64,000 nucleotides of DNA from Sphingomonas sp. Leaf67 (GCF_001421965.1 NZ_LMLP01000021.1:424362-488361); one strand, 5' to 3'. Positions 1 to 8,924 are shown, counted from the stretch's first letter. Program-made: numbers and translations. The notes: generated by a model not told the origin, from the letters alone.

Positions 1-1
1 C

Positions 2-409
2 GGCGCGAAGTTCGACGCGCCGCCCAACGTCATCCTGCACGACGAAATGCCGTTCCGCGCGACCCTGCCCTATCTGCGTCATGCGACGATCGGGCTTGCC
101 CCCTATCACCGCGCGGCCGGCGTCGAATATCTGGCGGAGTCCAGTCTGAAGCTCGCACAGTACGAATATCTCGGCCTGCCCGCCGTTTGTCCCGATTTCG
201 CGTGCGGGGATGTCGCGTCGCGTTTCGGGTATCGTAACGACGATGCCGTATCGATCGGGGCGGCAATACGCGACGCGCTGGCGGCAGCGGGCAGCGTGGC
301 ACCGCGCGCTTTCCCGACATGGGACGGGATCGGCGAACGGTTGCTGCACCCCGAACGCTATCCGGACACCGCGTTGCCGGGCCACGCCCTACCGCATTCG
401 AACCGATAG
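2..409 (+). CDS. GumK-like glucuronosyltransferase, 3' end only
   Basis: The frame is open from the left edge of the window, so only the last ~135 codons are present. The C-terminal half of a GT-B fold glycosyltransferase is visible: a segment reading ILHDEMPF, then LAPY, then SSLKLAQYEYLGLPAVCP, and later SRFGY. This pattern resembles GumK, the glucuronosyltransferase of xanthan-type EPS assembly, which works at the inner membrane on a lipid-linked glycan. The next genes (ATPase, Wzz-like, CpsD-like) are on the same strand and support an EPS operon. The sugar specificity is inferred, and another GT-B transferase is possible. Confidence 0.6.
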   Translation, partial: GAKFDAPPNVILHDEMPFRATLPYLRHATIGLAPYHRAAGVEYLAESSLKLAQYEYLGLPAVCPDFACGDVASRFGYRNDDAVSIGAAIRDALAAAGSVAPRAFPTWDGIGERLLHPERYPDTALPGHALPHSNR

Positions 410-478
410 GCATTTGATGACGTTTATGCGATGCAAGGTCCGGACTGGCCAGCGCCAGCCCGCGGGGAAGGAGGCGGA

Positions 479-1819
479 ATGTTCGATCAACTGATGGCGC
501 GCGTCCGTCTGCTGATGCGAAAGCTCAACGGTGATACCGGCCGGATGCTGCCCAGCCCGCTGAAGGTCGCGGCGCAGGCTTCCCGCCCGCCGGTCCCCCG
601 CGCGCCGACGGCACCGGCCCGGGCCGCCACCCCCGACATGTCGCCCGAACGCCGTATCGAGCGTACCCGCGCACTCGCCGTCCGCCTGTTCGGCGCGAAT
701 CAGCCCGTCGACAATCCACGCGACCTGTTCGGGCGGGAGCTCGAACTGAAGACGCTGCGCGAGGCGGTGCTCGAATCGGGCATGCACGCCGTGATCCACG
801 GCCCGCGCGGCAGCGGCAAGACATCGCTGGTCCGCGTATTCGGCGATATGGCCGACGCGCGCGGCGCGACGATCATCTATCTGTCGTGCGCCGGCACCGG
901 GGACTTCGGTCAGGTGATCCTGCCCTATCTCCATGAACTCGGCCCCGCCCCGTTCGGGTTGCGCGGGGACGAATATACCAAGGCGATCGACCTGTTGTCC
1001 GCCGCGCCGACGCCGCGCGCGGTCGCCGCGCTGCTGGCGCGGGCCGACCGCGACGACGTCGTCTTCATTCTCGACGAATTCGACCGGCTCGACGATACCG
1101 AGACCAAGGCGCAACTGGCGTTGCTGCTGAAACTGCTGTCCGACATGCGGTCGCGGGTGCGGCTGCTGTTCGTCGGCATCTCGGGCGACGTCAGCGAACT
1201 GATCGACGTCCATGCTTCGGTCCGCCGCCACCTGACCGCGGTCGGGCTGAAACCGATCGCCGATGCCGAGGTGAAGAATTTCATCCGCCTGACCAGCAAC
1301 GCCATCGGCCTGACCATGGCACCCAGCGCGCTGGAAGCGCTGCGCTGGGCGGCATGCGGTTCGCCCTATCACATGCGGCTGTTCAGCCTGCAGGCCTGTC
1401 TGGTCGCGATCGATCGCGGGCAACAGGAAGTCGACGATGCGGCGATGACCGAGGGGTTGCGCCGCGCACAGGCGGTCTGGCGGACGACCAATCCGCGCGA
1501 CGACGAACTGTTCACGCGGCTGATCGGCGAACGCCGCTATCCGATCGCGCTGCTCGAAAGCTTTGCGCGCGCTTGCGCCAACCACCTCGAATTCACCGTC
1601 GCCGACCTGACCGACGCCCTGATCCGCGACGGCCATGATCCGGCGCAGGTGCCCCACTTGATCGAAAGTTTCGCCCCCGCGCTCGGGCGGATGCAGGAAG
1701 GATCGCAGCGGCTGGCGTTCGACGACGTGCTCGCGCCGCAATTGCTGCTGGCGATGTGCGTGACGACGCGGACGGGCACTGCCCCCGCATCGGCCGCCGA
1801 CGAAGGAACCATGCAATGA
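479..1819 (+). CDS. AAA/Orc1-type P-loop ATPase of the EPS locus
   Basis: 446 residues. Walker A is GPRGSGKTS at about 108-116 and Walker B is VVFILDEFD at about 194-202, so ATP hydrolysis looks possible. The fold resembles AAA ATPases of the Orc1/ExeA type, with a C-terminal helical part. The first ~50 residues are Pro/Ala-rich. I chose ATG 479 because AAGGAGG lies at 468-474; an in-frame ATG at 431 has no such site. Its stop overlaps the next start (ATGA), so it is translationally coupled to the Wzz-like gene, which argues for a job in polysaccharide export or its control. The exact function is unknown. Confidence 0.75.
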   Translation: MFDQLMARVRLLMRKLNGDTGRMLPSPLKVAAQASRPPVPRAPTAPARAATPDMSPERRIERTRALAVRLFGANQPVDNPRDLFGRELELKTLREAVLESGMHAVIHGPRGSGKTSLVRVFGDMADARGATIIYLSCAGTGDFGQVILPYLHELGPAPFGLRGDEYTKAIDLLSAAPTPRAVAALLARADRDDVVFILDEFDRLDDTETKAQLALLLKLLSDMRSRVRLLFVGISGDVSELIDVHASVRRHLTAVGLKPIADAEVKNFIRLTSNAIGLTMAPSALEALRWAACGSPYHMRLFSLQACLVAIDRGQQEVDDAAMTEGLRRAQAVWRTTNPRDDELFTRLIGERRYPIALLESFARACANHLEFTVADLTDALIRDGHDPAQVPHLIESFAPALGRMQEGSQRLAFDDVLAPQLLLAMCVTTRTGTAPASAADEGTMQ

Positions 1820-3186
1820 ATGTCTGGGACTATCTCGAGTCGCTGAAAAGCCGCTGGCGGCTGGTCGCGCTCGTCGCGCTCGCCTGCATCGTCGCGGTCG
1901 CGATCTGGACGTGGCAGTCGCCGCGCACCTACACCGCATCGTCGACCCTGCTGTTCGATCTGCAGCAATCCGATCCGGTCGCCGGCGGCAACGGCGCCTC
2001 AAAGGCGTCGGCGTCGGTGCTGGGTACGCAGGTCGACATCATCCGGTCGGGCGTCGTCGCGCAGCGTGTCGCCGAAAAGCTCGGGTACGACAAGGATCCC
2101 GACCTGATCCGGCGCTACCGCGAATCGGGCGAACAACGCATCGGCCTGCGCGAATGGATCGGCCGCCGGCTGGTCGCCCCGCTCGAAGTGGTGACTACCC
2201 GCACGACCAATGTGTTGTCGCTCAACTACAAGAGTGCCGATCCCGAAAAAGCCGCCCAGCTCGCGACCGCCTTTGCCGAAGCCTATGTGCAGACGCAGTT
2301 GCAACTGCGCATCGATCCGGCCCGCGTCTATTCGCAGTGGTTCCGGTCGCAGATCAACGAGGCGCGCGACCGTCTGGAACAGGCGCAGCGTCGCCTCAGC
2401 GGCTTCCAGCAGGCACGCGGCCTCGTCGGCGCTGGCCGGTTCGACATCGAACAGGCGCAGCTGAGCGAACTGTCGCAACAGATGACCACGGCGCAGGCGG
2501 AAACGGCCCAGTCCCGTGCCCGCGCCAACACCTCGGTCGGATCGTCGTCCTCGGCACAGCAATCCGCCGTCGTACAGGGGCTGGACGGGCAGATCGCGAC
2601 CAAGTCGGCGGAATTGCAACAATTGCGTCAGTCGCTTGGCCCGAACCATCCGATGGTCGTTGCGGCACAGGCACAGATCGCCGAATTGCGCGCCCGGCGT
2701 GGGCAGGCCGTCGGCACGGTCGTCGACGCGGTGCGCACCGACAGCGCCGCCGCCTCGGCACGCGAGGCCAATCTGCGTGGTCTGGTCGCGGCACAGCGCG
2801 AGCGGGTGCTGCGGCTGGCCAGCGCGCAGGACGAAATGGCGGTGCTGCAACGCGACGTCGACTCGTCGCGCGCTGCCTATGACGCGGTCACCGCACGGTT
2901 GAACGAAGTCCGCCTTCAGAGCGAAATTCCGCAGACCAACGTCAGCGTGCTGGACCGCGCGACCGCGCCGACACTTCCGTCGAGCCCGGACGTCGGCTTG
3001 CGGGTGCTGCTCGGCATCGTCGGCGGCATATTCGCCGGGGTCATCCTCGCGCTATTCCTCGAATGGCGCCGGCCCCGCGTACGCACCATCGACGGGTTCG
3101 AACGGGCGACCGGATTGCCGGTACTGGTCGATCTCAGCCGTGGTTCGGTCAATGTTGGTTTCGCCGGAAAGGAAGCATCGGCATGA
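1816..3186 (+). CDS. Wzz/GumC-like polysaccharide co-polymerase
   Basis: 456 residues with the plan of a chain-length determinant: membrane helix at about 15-33, a periplasmic part with Wzz-domain character, a long heptad-rich coiled coil at about 170-365, and a second membrane helix at about 395-416. A short cytoplasmic tail follows. No kinase domain is fused; the CpsD-like partner is the next gene. It probably sets EPS chain length and couples polymerisation to export at the inner membrane. ATG 1816 is chosen because it forms an ATGA overlap with the preceding stop. The 3' end overlaps the next start in the same way. Confidence 0.85.
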   Translation: MNVWDYLESLKSRWRLVALVALACIVAVAIWTWQSPRTYTASSTLLFDLQQSDPVAGGNGASKASASVLGTQVDIIRSGVVAQRVAEKLGYDKDPDLIRRYRESGEQRIGLREWIGRRLVAPLEVVTTRTTNVLSLNYKSADPEKAAQLATAFAEAYVQTQLQLRIDPARVYSQWFRSQINEARDRLEQAQRRLSGFQQARGLVGAGRFDIEQAQLSELSQQMTTAQAETAQSRARANTSVGSSSSAQQSAVVQGLDGQIATKSAELQQLRQSLGPNHPMVVAAQAQIAELRARRGQAVGTVVDAVRTDSAAASAREANLRGLVAAQRERVLRLASAQDEMAVLQRDVDSSRAAYDAVTARLNEVRLQSEIPQTNVSVLDRATAPTLPSSPDVGLRVLLGIVGGIFAGVILALFLEWRRPRVRTIDGFERATGLPVLVDLSRGSVNVGFAGKEASA

Positions 3187-4049
3187 GGTTGCGTTCCAGC
3201 ACGTCGCGGTCAGCTGCGGATCGCTACAGCGACGTTGAAACTGCGCTGATCGACGCCAACCGGCTGGGTCGCGAGGAACTGGACCGGATCGAGGCGTATC
3301 GCGCACGGACCGGGGCCAGCTTCACCGAAGCAGTCGTCGACCTCGGCGTCGTCCCGCCCGAACAGGTTCAGCGTACGCTGGCGACCCGGGCCGAGGCAGG
3401 CACGCTGATCGATCCCGACGCCACCGGCGTCAGCCGCGCCGTCGTCGCCGCCTATGATCCCGACAATCCACTGACCGTAAAGCTGCGCGCGCTGCGCTCC
3501 AGCCTGTTCGCGATCGAGGATCTCGAACGCGGTGACCTGCGCGTGATCGTCGTCGCCGCGGTCGGGACCGACGATGCGCCGGGCGTCGCCGCGAACCTGG
3601 CGACGCTCGTCGCACAGCTTGGCCAACCGGGGCTGCTGGTCGATGCGAACTTCGCCGCCCCTACCCATCACAGCCTGTTCGCGGTCGACCCGGTCGAAGG
3701 CGTCACCTCGCTCCTGTCCGGTGCCGAGGACCGCGAAGCGACCGTGACCGAGACGCCGGTGCCGAACCTGTCGCTGATCGCCGCCGGCCCGGCAATCGCC
3801 GCGCTGCCGGAGACGGTCGAGCGCGTCTCACTGGTCGAACAGATCCGCGCCATCCGCCTCGGCCATCGCTTCGCGATCGTCGACGCCGGTCATCAGCCGC
3901 CCGAAATGATCGCCGCGATCGCGCGTGGCGCCGATGGGCTGCTGCTGGTGATCGAACGCACCCAGACGCCCTTTGCCGCGCTCGACGCGCTGTTGCCGCG
4001 CCTCGAAGCGGCCGACGTACCGGTTCTCGGCAGCATCCTGATCCGCTGA
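3183..4049 (+). CDS. CpsD-like P-loop protein with degenerate Walker A and a GspE-N-like N-terminus
   Basis: 288 residues. Residues ~95-288 follow the CpsD/BY-kinase fold: LRALRSSLF, the beta strand before the P-loop, LLVDANFAAP (Walker A' Asp at ~154) and FAIVDAG (Walker B). The P-loop at ~126-137 reads AVGTDDAPGVAA, without the lysine of GxxxxGKS/T, and no tyrosine-rich tail is present, so kinase activity is unlikely. Residues ~20-72 look like the N-terminal domain of GspE/PilB ATPases (MshEN/T2SSE-N family), some members of which bind c-di-GMP. The start overlaps the Wzz-like stop (ATGA). A regulatory partner of the Wzz-like protein is the best guess. Confidence 0.7.
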   Translation: MRLRSSTSRSAADRYSDVETALIDANRLGREELDRIEAYRARTGASFTEAVVDLGVVPPEQVQRTLATRAEAGTLIDPDATGVSRAVVAAYDPDNPLTVKLRALRSSLFAIEDLERGDLRVIVVAAVGTDDAPGVAANLATLVAQLGQPGLLVDANFAAPTHHSLFAVDPVEGVTSLLSGAEDREATVTETPVPNLSLIAAGPAIAALPETVERVSLVEQIRAIRLGHRFAIVDAGHQPPEMIAAIARGADGLLLVIERTQTPFAALDALLPRLEAADVPVLGSILIR

Positions 4050-4057
4050 ACTGCGGG

Positions 4058-4083
4058 CAGGACGGTCTCGCGGAGCCGTCCTG
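4058..4083. terminator. Hairpin between convergent genes
   Basis: CAGGACGG and CCGTCCTG form an 8-bp perfect stem around a 10-nt loop, nine bases after the CpsD-like stop and just before the end of the opposite-strand glycosyltransferase. There is no U-tract, so termination is inferred from position. Confidence 0.5.
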
Positions 4084-4088
4084 TCCGG

Positions 4089-5078
4089 TCAGTCGTCGGA
4101 CTGGCGAAAATATGCCAGCCGCTGCGCTAGGACCGGCCGCCCGATTCGCTCCCAGATCACCGGCGACGTGTGCAGCCCGGCCAATGCGTGGATCATCCGC
4201 ACCTGCCAGCTTCCCGCCTCACGGCGCGCCTGTTCGATCACCGGCCACCCCCGCGCGAAATCGCCCTTCACCATCAAGCGCGCGCCATACCAGGCGAGCT
4301 TGCGCGCCAGTACTTCCGGTCGTTGGCGGAGGAACGGGGCAAGATATCCATGCCGGTCGATCGGATCGTCCTCCCCCCGGTCCACCGCCAGCGCGCATTG
4401 CACGGCGAAGTCCGACAGATAGGCCTGCAGCACCAGCTTTTGCGGATCGGCGCTGACCCCGCCCGCCGGCTTGAACCGCCGGTACAGGATGTCGGGAACG
4501 ATCGCATAATCGGTATGGCGCGACATGCGCAGCCACAGGTCGCGATCCTGCGCATAGCGGAAAAACTCGCGGTAACCGCCGACCCGATCGTACAACGCCC
4601 GGCGGAACATCGTCTCGCCATGAGTGAACAGGTTGCGGCCCAGCAGGACCTCGTGAAACGGCAGGCCGGCGGGTGGCCGGAATACCAGCGTCCCGTCCCC
4701 TACCGTCTCGTCATCCTCGACCCAGCATCCGACCACGCCGACCGACGGATCGTCGACCAGCACCTGCGCCTGTCGCGCGATCCGGTCGGGAAAGGACAGA
4801 TCGCCCGAACCATGGATGGCGACGATCGCGCCGCTGCTCGCCCGGATGGCTTCGTTGATCGAGGCAACGAAGCCGCGATTGTCGCGCGAGATGATTTTGA
4901 GGCGGGGATCGTCGAACGTCTTCAACTGCGCCAGCGTATCGTCGGTCGATCCGTCGTCGACGATCACCAGTTCGAGGTTCGGATAGGTCTGCGCCAGGAT
5001 GGTACCGACCGATTCCCTCACCCGGCTGCCACGATTGTAGAAGGCACTCACCACCGACACGCGGGGCAGGTCGGTCAT
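4089..5078 (-). CDS. Family 2 glycosyltransferase
   Basis: 329 residues of GT-A, family 2 type. The N-terminus VSVVSAFYNRG and LELVIVDDGSTDDT (~25-45) is the nucleotide-sugar binding part. GSGDLSFPDR stands where the usual acidic metal-binding motif sits, so the motif is slightly unusual. No membrane helix is evident, so a peripheral cytoplasmic enzyme is likely. ATG 5078 is chosen because GAGGGAAA lies just upstream and the conserved domain begins a few residues later; the frame is open much further upstream without conserved sequence. It probably adds a sugar to the EPS repeat unit; donor and acceptor are unknown. Confidence 0.8.
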   Translation of the reverse strand: MTDLPRVSVVSAFYNRGSRVRESVGTILAQTYPNLELVIVDDGSTDDTLAQLKTFDDPRLKIISRDNRGFVASINEAIRASSGAIVAIHGSGDLSFPDRIARQAQVLVDDPSVGVVGCWVEDDETVGDGTLVFRPPAGLPFHEVLLGRNLFTHGETMFRRALYDRVGGYREFFRYAQDRDLWLRMSRHTDYAIVPDILYRRFKPAGGVSADPQKLVLQAYLSDFAVQCALAVDRGEDDPIDRHGYLAPFLRQRPEVLARKLAWYGARLMVKGDFARGWPVIEQARREAGSWQVRMIHALAGLHTSPVIWERIGRPVLAQRLAYFRQSDD

Positions 5079-5303
5079 TCGCTTTCCCTCTATCGTCCTG
5101 TCGCGACCGTCCTTACCGGCACCGCAGGCCATGCCGGGCGCGAAGTCTGGCCTGCAAGTACGAGACACTCCGCCTGCAGTCCGCCGGACTTCGATAGCGA
5201 TGGCTGCCCGTCTTTTTCCCGCGATGACCGATGCAGGCGGAATGGTCGATGTACGGCTTCGTTCCCACCGCAGCAAGTACGTGCAGCGACCCGTCTCCGG
5301 CAT

Positions 5304-5344
5304 GACGATACCGTCCGTCTCCCTGGGGGACGAACGGTATCGTC
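5304..5344 (-). terminator. Hairpin after the RTX cellulase gene
   Basis: GACGATACCGT at 5304-5314 pairs perfectly with ACGGTATCGTC at 5334-5344. It lies 20 bases past the stop of the minus-strand RTX gene. No clear T-run follows, so its role as a terminator is inferred. Confidence 0.5.
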
Positions 5345-5364
5345 GGCGCGACGCAGATCGTCGA

Positions 5365-7512
5365 TCAGAGGATGAAGTCGCTGGCCGCCAGCTTGTAGTG
5401 GAACTCTTCCAGCCGGATGCCGAAATCCGCCTTGCCGTCGCCGTTCAGATCGACTTCGACCTGCGTGTAATCGTCGATCACTTCGTAGCGGAGTTGCCCG
5501 GCCTTCCGACCGAATTCGGCGGTGCCGATGAAGGTCATCGCCTGATTGCCCCCGATCTTGCTGTTGGCGTCCAGTGCCGACAGGTCGATGACGTCCTCGC
5601 CGCGCGTGAAATCGAGGATGCGGTCCATCGTGCTGCCCTTGGATTCGTTGCCGGCGAGATAGCGGAAGGTGTCGCGCCCGGCTCCACCGGTCAGCCAGTC
5701 GCGATTGGTGCCGCCGGTCAGGATGTCGTCGCCGGCCCCGCCCGACAGCCTGTCCTCACCCTCGCCGCCTTCCAGCCAGTCCTTGCCGGCGCCGCCGGTC
5801 AGGATGTCGTCGCCCTTCAATCCGTACAGGTAATTGCCGGCGTCGTTGGCGGTCAGCTTGTTGTCGCTGCCGTTGCCCGTCCCGCGCCGTGCCCCACCCG
5901 ACAGCGTCAGGTTCTCGACATTGGCGGCGAGCGTCCAGTCGATCGTCGCGATGACGGTGTCGTTGCCGGCCTTGTACGCCTCGACGGTCTCGTCGCCGAC
6001 ATTGTCGACATAATAGGTGTCGTTGCCGGTGCCGCCGATCAGGCGGTCCGCACCGCCCAGACCGTCGAGCACGTCATCGCCCCAGCCGCCGTTCAGAATA
6101 TTCCCCAGCGCGTTGCCGATGATGACGTTGTCCAGCTTGTTGCCGGTGCCGCTGATCGCGGTGCCGTCGAGCTTCAGATCCTCGAACGAATTGCCGAGAA
6201 CCCAGTCCACGGTGGCATGAACCACGTCATGGCCCTCGCCGACCCGCTCGGTCAGCACGTCGCGGGCGTTATCGACATAATAGACGTCGTCGCCGAGGCC
6301 GCCGGTCAGGATATCGGCCCCCGCCCCGCCGTCGAGCACGTCGTTGCCCTTGCCGCCGATCAGGGTGTTGGCGGCATTGTCACCGATCAGCACGTCCTTG
6401 AAATTGCTGCCGACCACTTCCTCGATCGACACATATTTCACGCCGTCGAGCTTGACGGTGACACCTGCCGTGGCGGTCGAGAAATCGACCTTGTCGTAAT
6501 TTGCGGCGGTGCCGATCCGCGGCACCGACGTCGTGCTATTGACCGTACCGGTCGAGACCGGATCGGGGGCCCACAACTGCGCGAGCCCGACATCGCGACC
6601 ATCGGCCAGGTTCGCCAGCAAGGTGTCGAGCGACGCCTTCCCGTTGCCATTCTTGTCGAGCAGGCCGACATTATAGCCGTTGAACCACTTGCCTGCGCCC
6701 CAATAGGTGCCCGACAGGCCGTAATCGTTCATCGCGTCGAGCATGTTGTCGAGCGCGACCTGCCAGCGCGGATCGTCCGAGGGGACGCCGAATTCGCCGA
6801 TGAAGCCGCGCGCGCCCTTTTCCTCCAGCCACGCGACGAACGCCTGCAAGCGCTTTACGCCGATATCGGCGGTGGCCCCTTCCTGATCGTAGCTGCCGGC
6901 ATAGGTACCCGACTGATTCTTGTCGAGGTAGAGATGCGCTTCGTAGACGATGTTGTCGGCCGGATCCTTGATGTCCAGATTGGGGTTGTTCGAACCCCAA
7001 TTGGTCGCATTGGCCCAGCTCTCGCCCTCGACGAAGATCGTGGTCTTGTCGCCCAGCGCCCGGATCGCATCGACCGCCGCCTGCGCTGCCGCCGGCCACA
7101 CCGTCTTGTTCGGCATGTTGTGCGGCTCGTTCATCAGGTCATAGCCATACACCGCCGGCTTGTCGCCGATGGCATCGGCCAGCTTCGCCCAGAAATCGGC
7201 GAACTTCTCGACCGGAACATCGGCCGTGCCGATCGCCTTGCCGGCAAAGCGTCCGAAATTGTGGACGTCGACGACGACCTTGATGCCCAGGCTCTGGGCA
7301 TTGTCGAGGAATTTGGTCAGCCGCGCCATTTCCTGCTCGTCGAGCGGCCCGCCCAGCTTGTCCTGCAGACGTTCCCACTTCACCGGAAGACGAACGAGTT
7401 CGATACCCTTTTGCGCGTAAAAGGTCAGATCCTTCAGCGATGGGTAGACATAGTCATAGCCATAGCGGTCGCCCTTGCCGAACTCCGCACCAGACAGGTT
7501 GATACCAAGCAT
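5365..7512 (-). CDS. GH5 cellulase-like enzyme with RTX calcium-binding repeats
   Basis: 715 residues. The first ~285 form a GH5 (cellulase) barrel: DVHNFGRF (~82-89), YDLMNEPHN with the acid/base Glu at ~129, EAHLYLD (~191-197) and GFIGEFGVP with the nucleophile Glu at ~240. From ~370 to ~615 there are RTX nonapeptides such as GGKGNDVLDG and GGAGDDILTG, which bind calcium outside the cell. The C-terminus (FRYLAGNESKGS to the end) resembles the serralysin-type secretion region. No N-terminal signal peptide is present, so export by a type I system is inferred; none is encoded here. It may trim or release the cell's own EPS or attack plant beta-glucans. Confidence 0.88.
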   Translation of the reverse strand: MLGINLSGAEFGKGDRYGYDYVYPSLKDLTFYAQKGIELVRLPVKWERLQDKLGGPLDEQEMARLTKFLDNAQSLGIKVVVDVHNFGRFAGKAIGTADVPVEKFADFWAKLADAIGDKPAVYGYDLMNEPHNMPNKTVWPAAAQAAVDAIRALGDKTTIFVEGESWANATNWGSNNPNLDIKDPADNIVYEAHLYLDKNQSGTYAGSYDQEGATADIGVKRLQAFVAWLEEKGARGFIGEFGVPSDDPRWQVALDNMLDAMNDYGLSGTYWGAGKWFNGYNVGLLDKNGNGKASLDTLLANLADGRDVGLAQLWAPDPVSTGTVNSTTSVPRIGTAANYDKVDFSTATAGVTVKLDGVKYVSIEEVVGSNFKDVLIGDNAANTLIGGKGNDVLDGGAGADILTGGLGDDVYYVDNARDVLTERVGEGHDVVHATVDWVLGNSFEDLKLDGTAISGTGNKLDNVIIGNALGNILNGGWGDDVLDGLGGADRLIGGTGNDTYYVDNVGDETVEAYKAGNDTVIATIDWTLAANVENLTLSGGARRGTGNGSDNKLTANDAGNYLYGLKGDDILTGGAGKDWLEGGEGEDRLSGGAGDDILTGGTNRDWLTGGAGRDTFRYLAGNESKGSTMDRILDFTRGEDVIDLSALDANSKIGGNQAMTFIGTAEFGRKAGQLRYEVIDDYTQVEVDLNGDGKADFGIRLEEFHYKLAASDFIL

Positions 7513-7617
7513 TTCAGACCCCGCAGCCGTCGCAGTTTGCGACCTTCCCGGTCTTTATACTTCCAGGCCTGTCGATAATCGGTTGCGCGATCCGGCTAAC
7601 ACGTCGTTCATCACATT

Positions 7618-8358
7618 TTAGTCGTTACGCCTGCGATCCTTTAGGACGCCGAGGATGAACCGGGGATTACCGAGGACATAGCGGTCGAACATGCGCCGCG
7701 GCTCCAGCGCGAGGCGGTAGACCCATTCCAGCCGGGCCGCACGCAGCCAGCCCGGCGCACGCGGAATCGCACCCGAGGTAAAGTCGAGGAACGCGCCTAC
7801 GCTCATCGATGCCATCCCGATCCTTGCCGCATGTTCCGCCGCAAAAATCTCCTGGCGCGGCTGGCCCATGCCGATGATCAGCAGGTTCGCACCCGATCGC
7901 GCAATCTCGTTGACCAGCGCTGGCTCTTCGTCCGGTTTGAAATAGCCGTCGCGCACGCCGATGATCCGATGTCGCGGATAACGCTCGGTGATGATCGCGC
8001 CTGCCTGTGCGGCAATGCCCGGCCGGCTGCCGAGAAGAAACAGGCGCAGGTCGTGGCGGCTCCGTTCGAAGAAGATCGGGATGAAGTCGCTGCCATTGAC
8101 GTTCGCCGGGAACGGCGCACCGTATAACAGCTTGCGTGCCATATCGACGCCGATCCCGTCGTTCAGCACGAGGCTGTCGGAATAGGCATCGACCAGCCGC
8201 CGGTCGACGCGCGCCAGGTTGACGCTGTGCGCGTTGCAAAAGGTGACGCTGCCGCCATCGGCCGCGTCGATACGGTCGTCGACCGCCGCAACCGCTTCGT
8301 CGAACGTCAGAACGGCGATGTCGACCGGGCCGATCCTGCTGGTTTCCGCCTCGATCAT
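7618..8358 (-). CDS. WecG/TagA/CpsF-family glycosyltransferase (GumM-like)
   Basis: 246 residues of the GT26 family: TFCNAHSVNLAR, LNDGIGVDMARKLL, NGSDFIPIFFE, LFLLGSRPG and LLIIGMGQPRQEIFAAEHA are the conserved blocks. Members such as GumM, WecG and TagA transfer a sugar to a lipid-linked acceptor at the inner face of the membrane. ATG 8358 is preferred since GGAGCAGGA precedes it; an upstream in-frame start at 8421 would add 21 unconserved residues. Together with the GumK-like gene this suggests a xanthan-like (Gum-type) assembly line. Confidence 0.87.
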   Translation of the reverse strand: MIEAETSRIGPVDIAVLTFDEAVAAVDDRIDAADGGSVTFCNAHSVNLARVDRRLVDAYSDSLVLNDGIGVDMARKLLYGAPFPANVNGSDFIPIFFERSRHDLRLFLLGSRPGIAAQAGAIITERYPRHRIIGVRDGYFKPDEEPALVNEIARSGANLLIIGMGQPRQEIFAAEHAARIGMASMSVGAFLDFTSGAIPRAPGWLRAARLEWVYRLALEPRRMFDRYVLGNPRFILGVLKDRRRND

Positions 8359-8480
8359 TCCTGCTCCGTCGGGTTGGTATGTGCGCACTATGGTGAACCC
8401 GGCGCTAAGCCTGTTGCTCAACCGCCCCGCAACCGCGCTCGTAGCAATGCCTCGGACGGATAGTCAATCGAGGCGGGCCG

Positions 8481-8924
8481 ATGACCGATACTGCCGATCC
8501 CTATACGGTACTCGATATCGATCGTGGAGCGGATCCGGACCAGATCAAGCGCGCCTTTCGCCGGATGATCGCGCGCTGGCATCCCGACCGGTCGTGCGAT
8601 GCCGATGCCGCCGATCGCGCAGCGGCGATCATCAGCGCCTACCGCACGCTATCCGATCCCGAACGGCGTCGGATCGCCGACCGACGGAAGGTCATGCGAC
8701 CGATGCCGCCCGGAACCGAACGGCGACAATCCGTTCGCCGGACTTCGGATCGCGCTGCGGTGTCTCGATCGCGATACCGGGCCGTGCGGGTCCGCGACGG
8801 TGCGTCGGCGGCCGTTGCGCTCGCCCTCGTCGCCTATGTGCTTTCCCCTGATATCCGCGCCTATCAGCGCGACCGGGGCGACGGCGCCGCAATCGCAGCG
8901 GCGGTCATCGGGCCGGAACAATGA
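8481..8924 (+). CDS. Small J-domain protein with C-terminal membrane segment
   Basis: 147 residues. Residues ~6-65 are a J domain (DPYTVLDIDRGADPDQIKRA, then the HPD motif in RWHPDRS, then AYRTLSDPERR). This would stimulate DnaK ATPase. An Arg-rich linker follows, and a hydrophobic stretch (AAVALALVAYVLS, ~109-122) may anchor it in the membrane. No Gly/Phe region, zinc finger or client-binding domain is present, so it is not DnaJ itself. It is divergent from the GumM-like gene (8358), and a GAGGCGGG site precedes the ATG. Client unknown. Confidence 0.8.
   Translation: MTDTADPYTVLDIDRGADPDQIKRAFRRMIARWHPDRSCDADAADRAAAIISAYRTLSDPERRRIADRRKVMRPMPPGTERRQSVRRTSDRAAVSRSRYRAVRVRDGASAAVALALVAYVLSPDIRAYQRDRGDGAAIAAAVIGPEQ

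Noticed and set aside
5131..7578. A long open frame on the plus strand, opposite the RTX cellulase gene
   Set aside because: It is a shadow of codon bias in the RTX gene. The protein has no recognisable domain, and the opposite strand has clear GH5 and RTX motifs.
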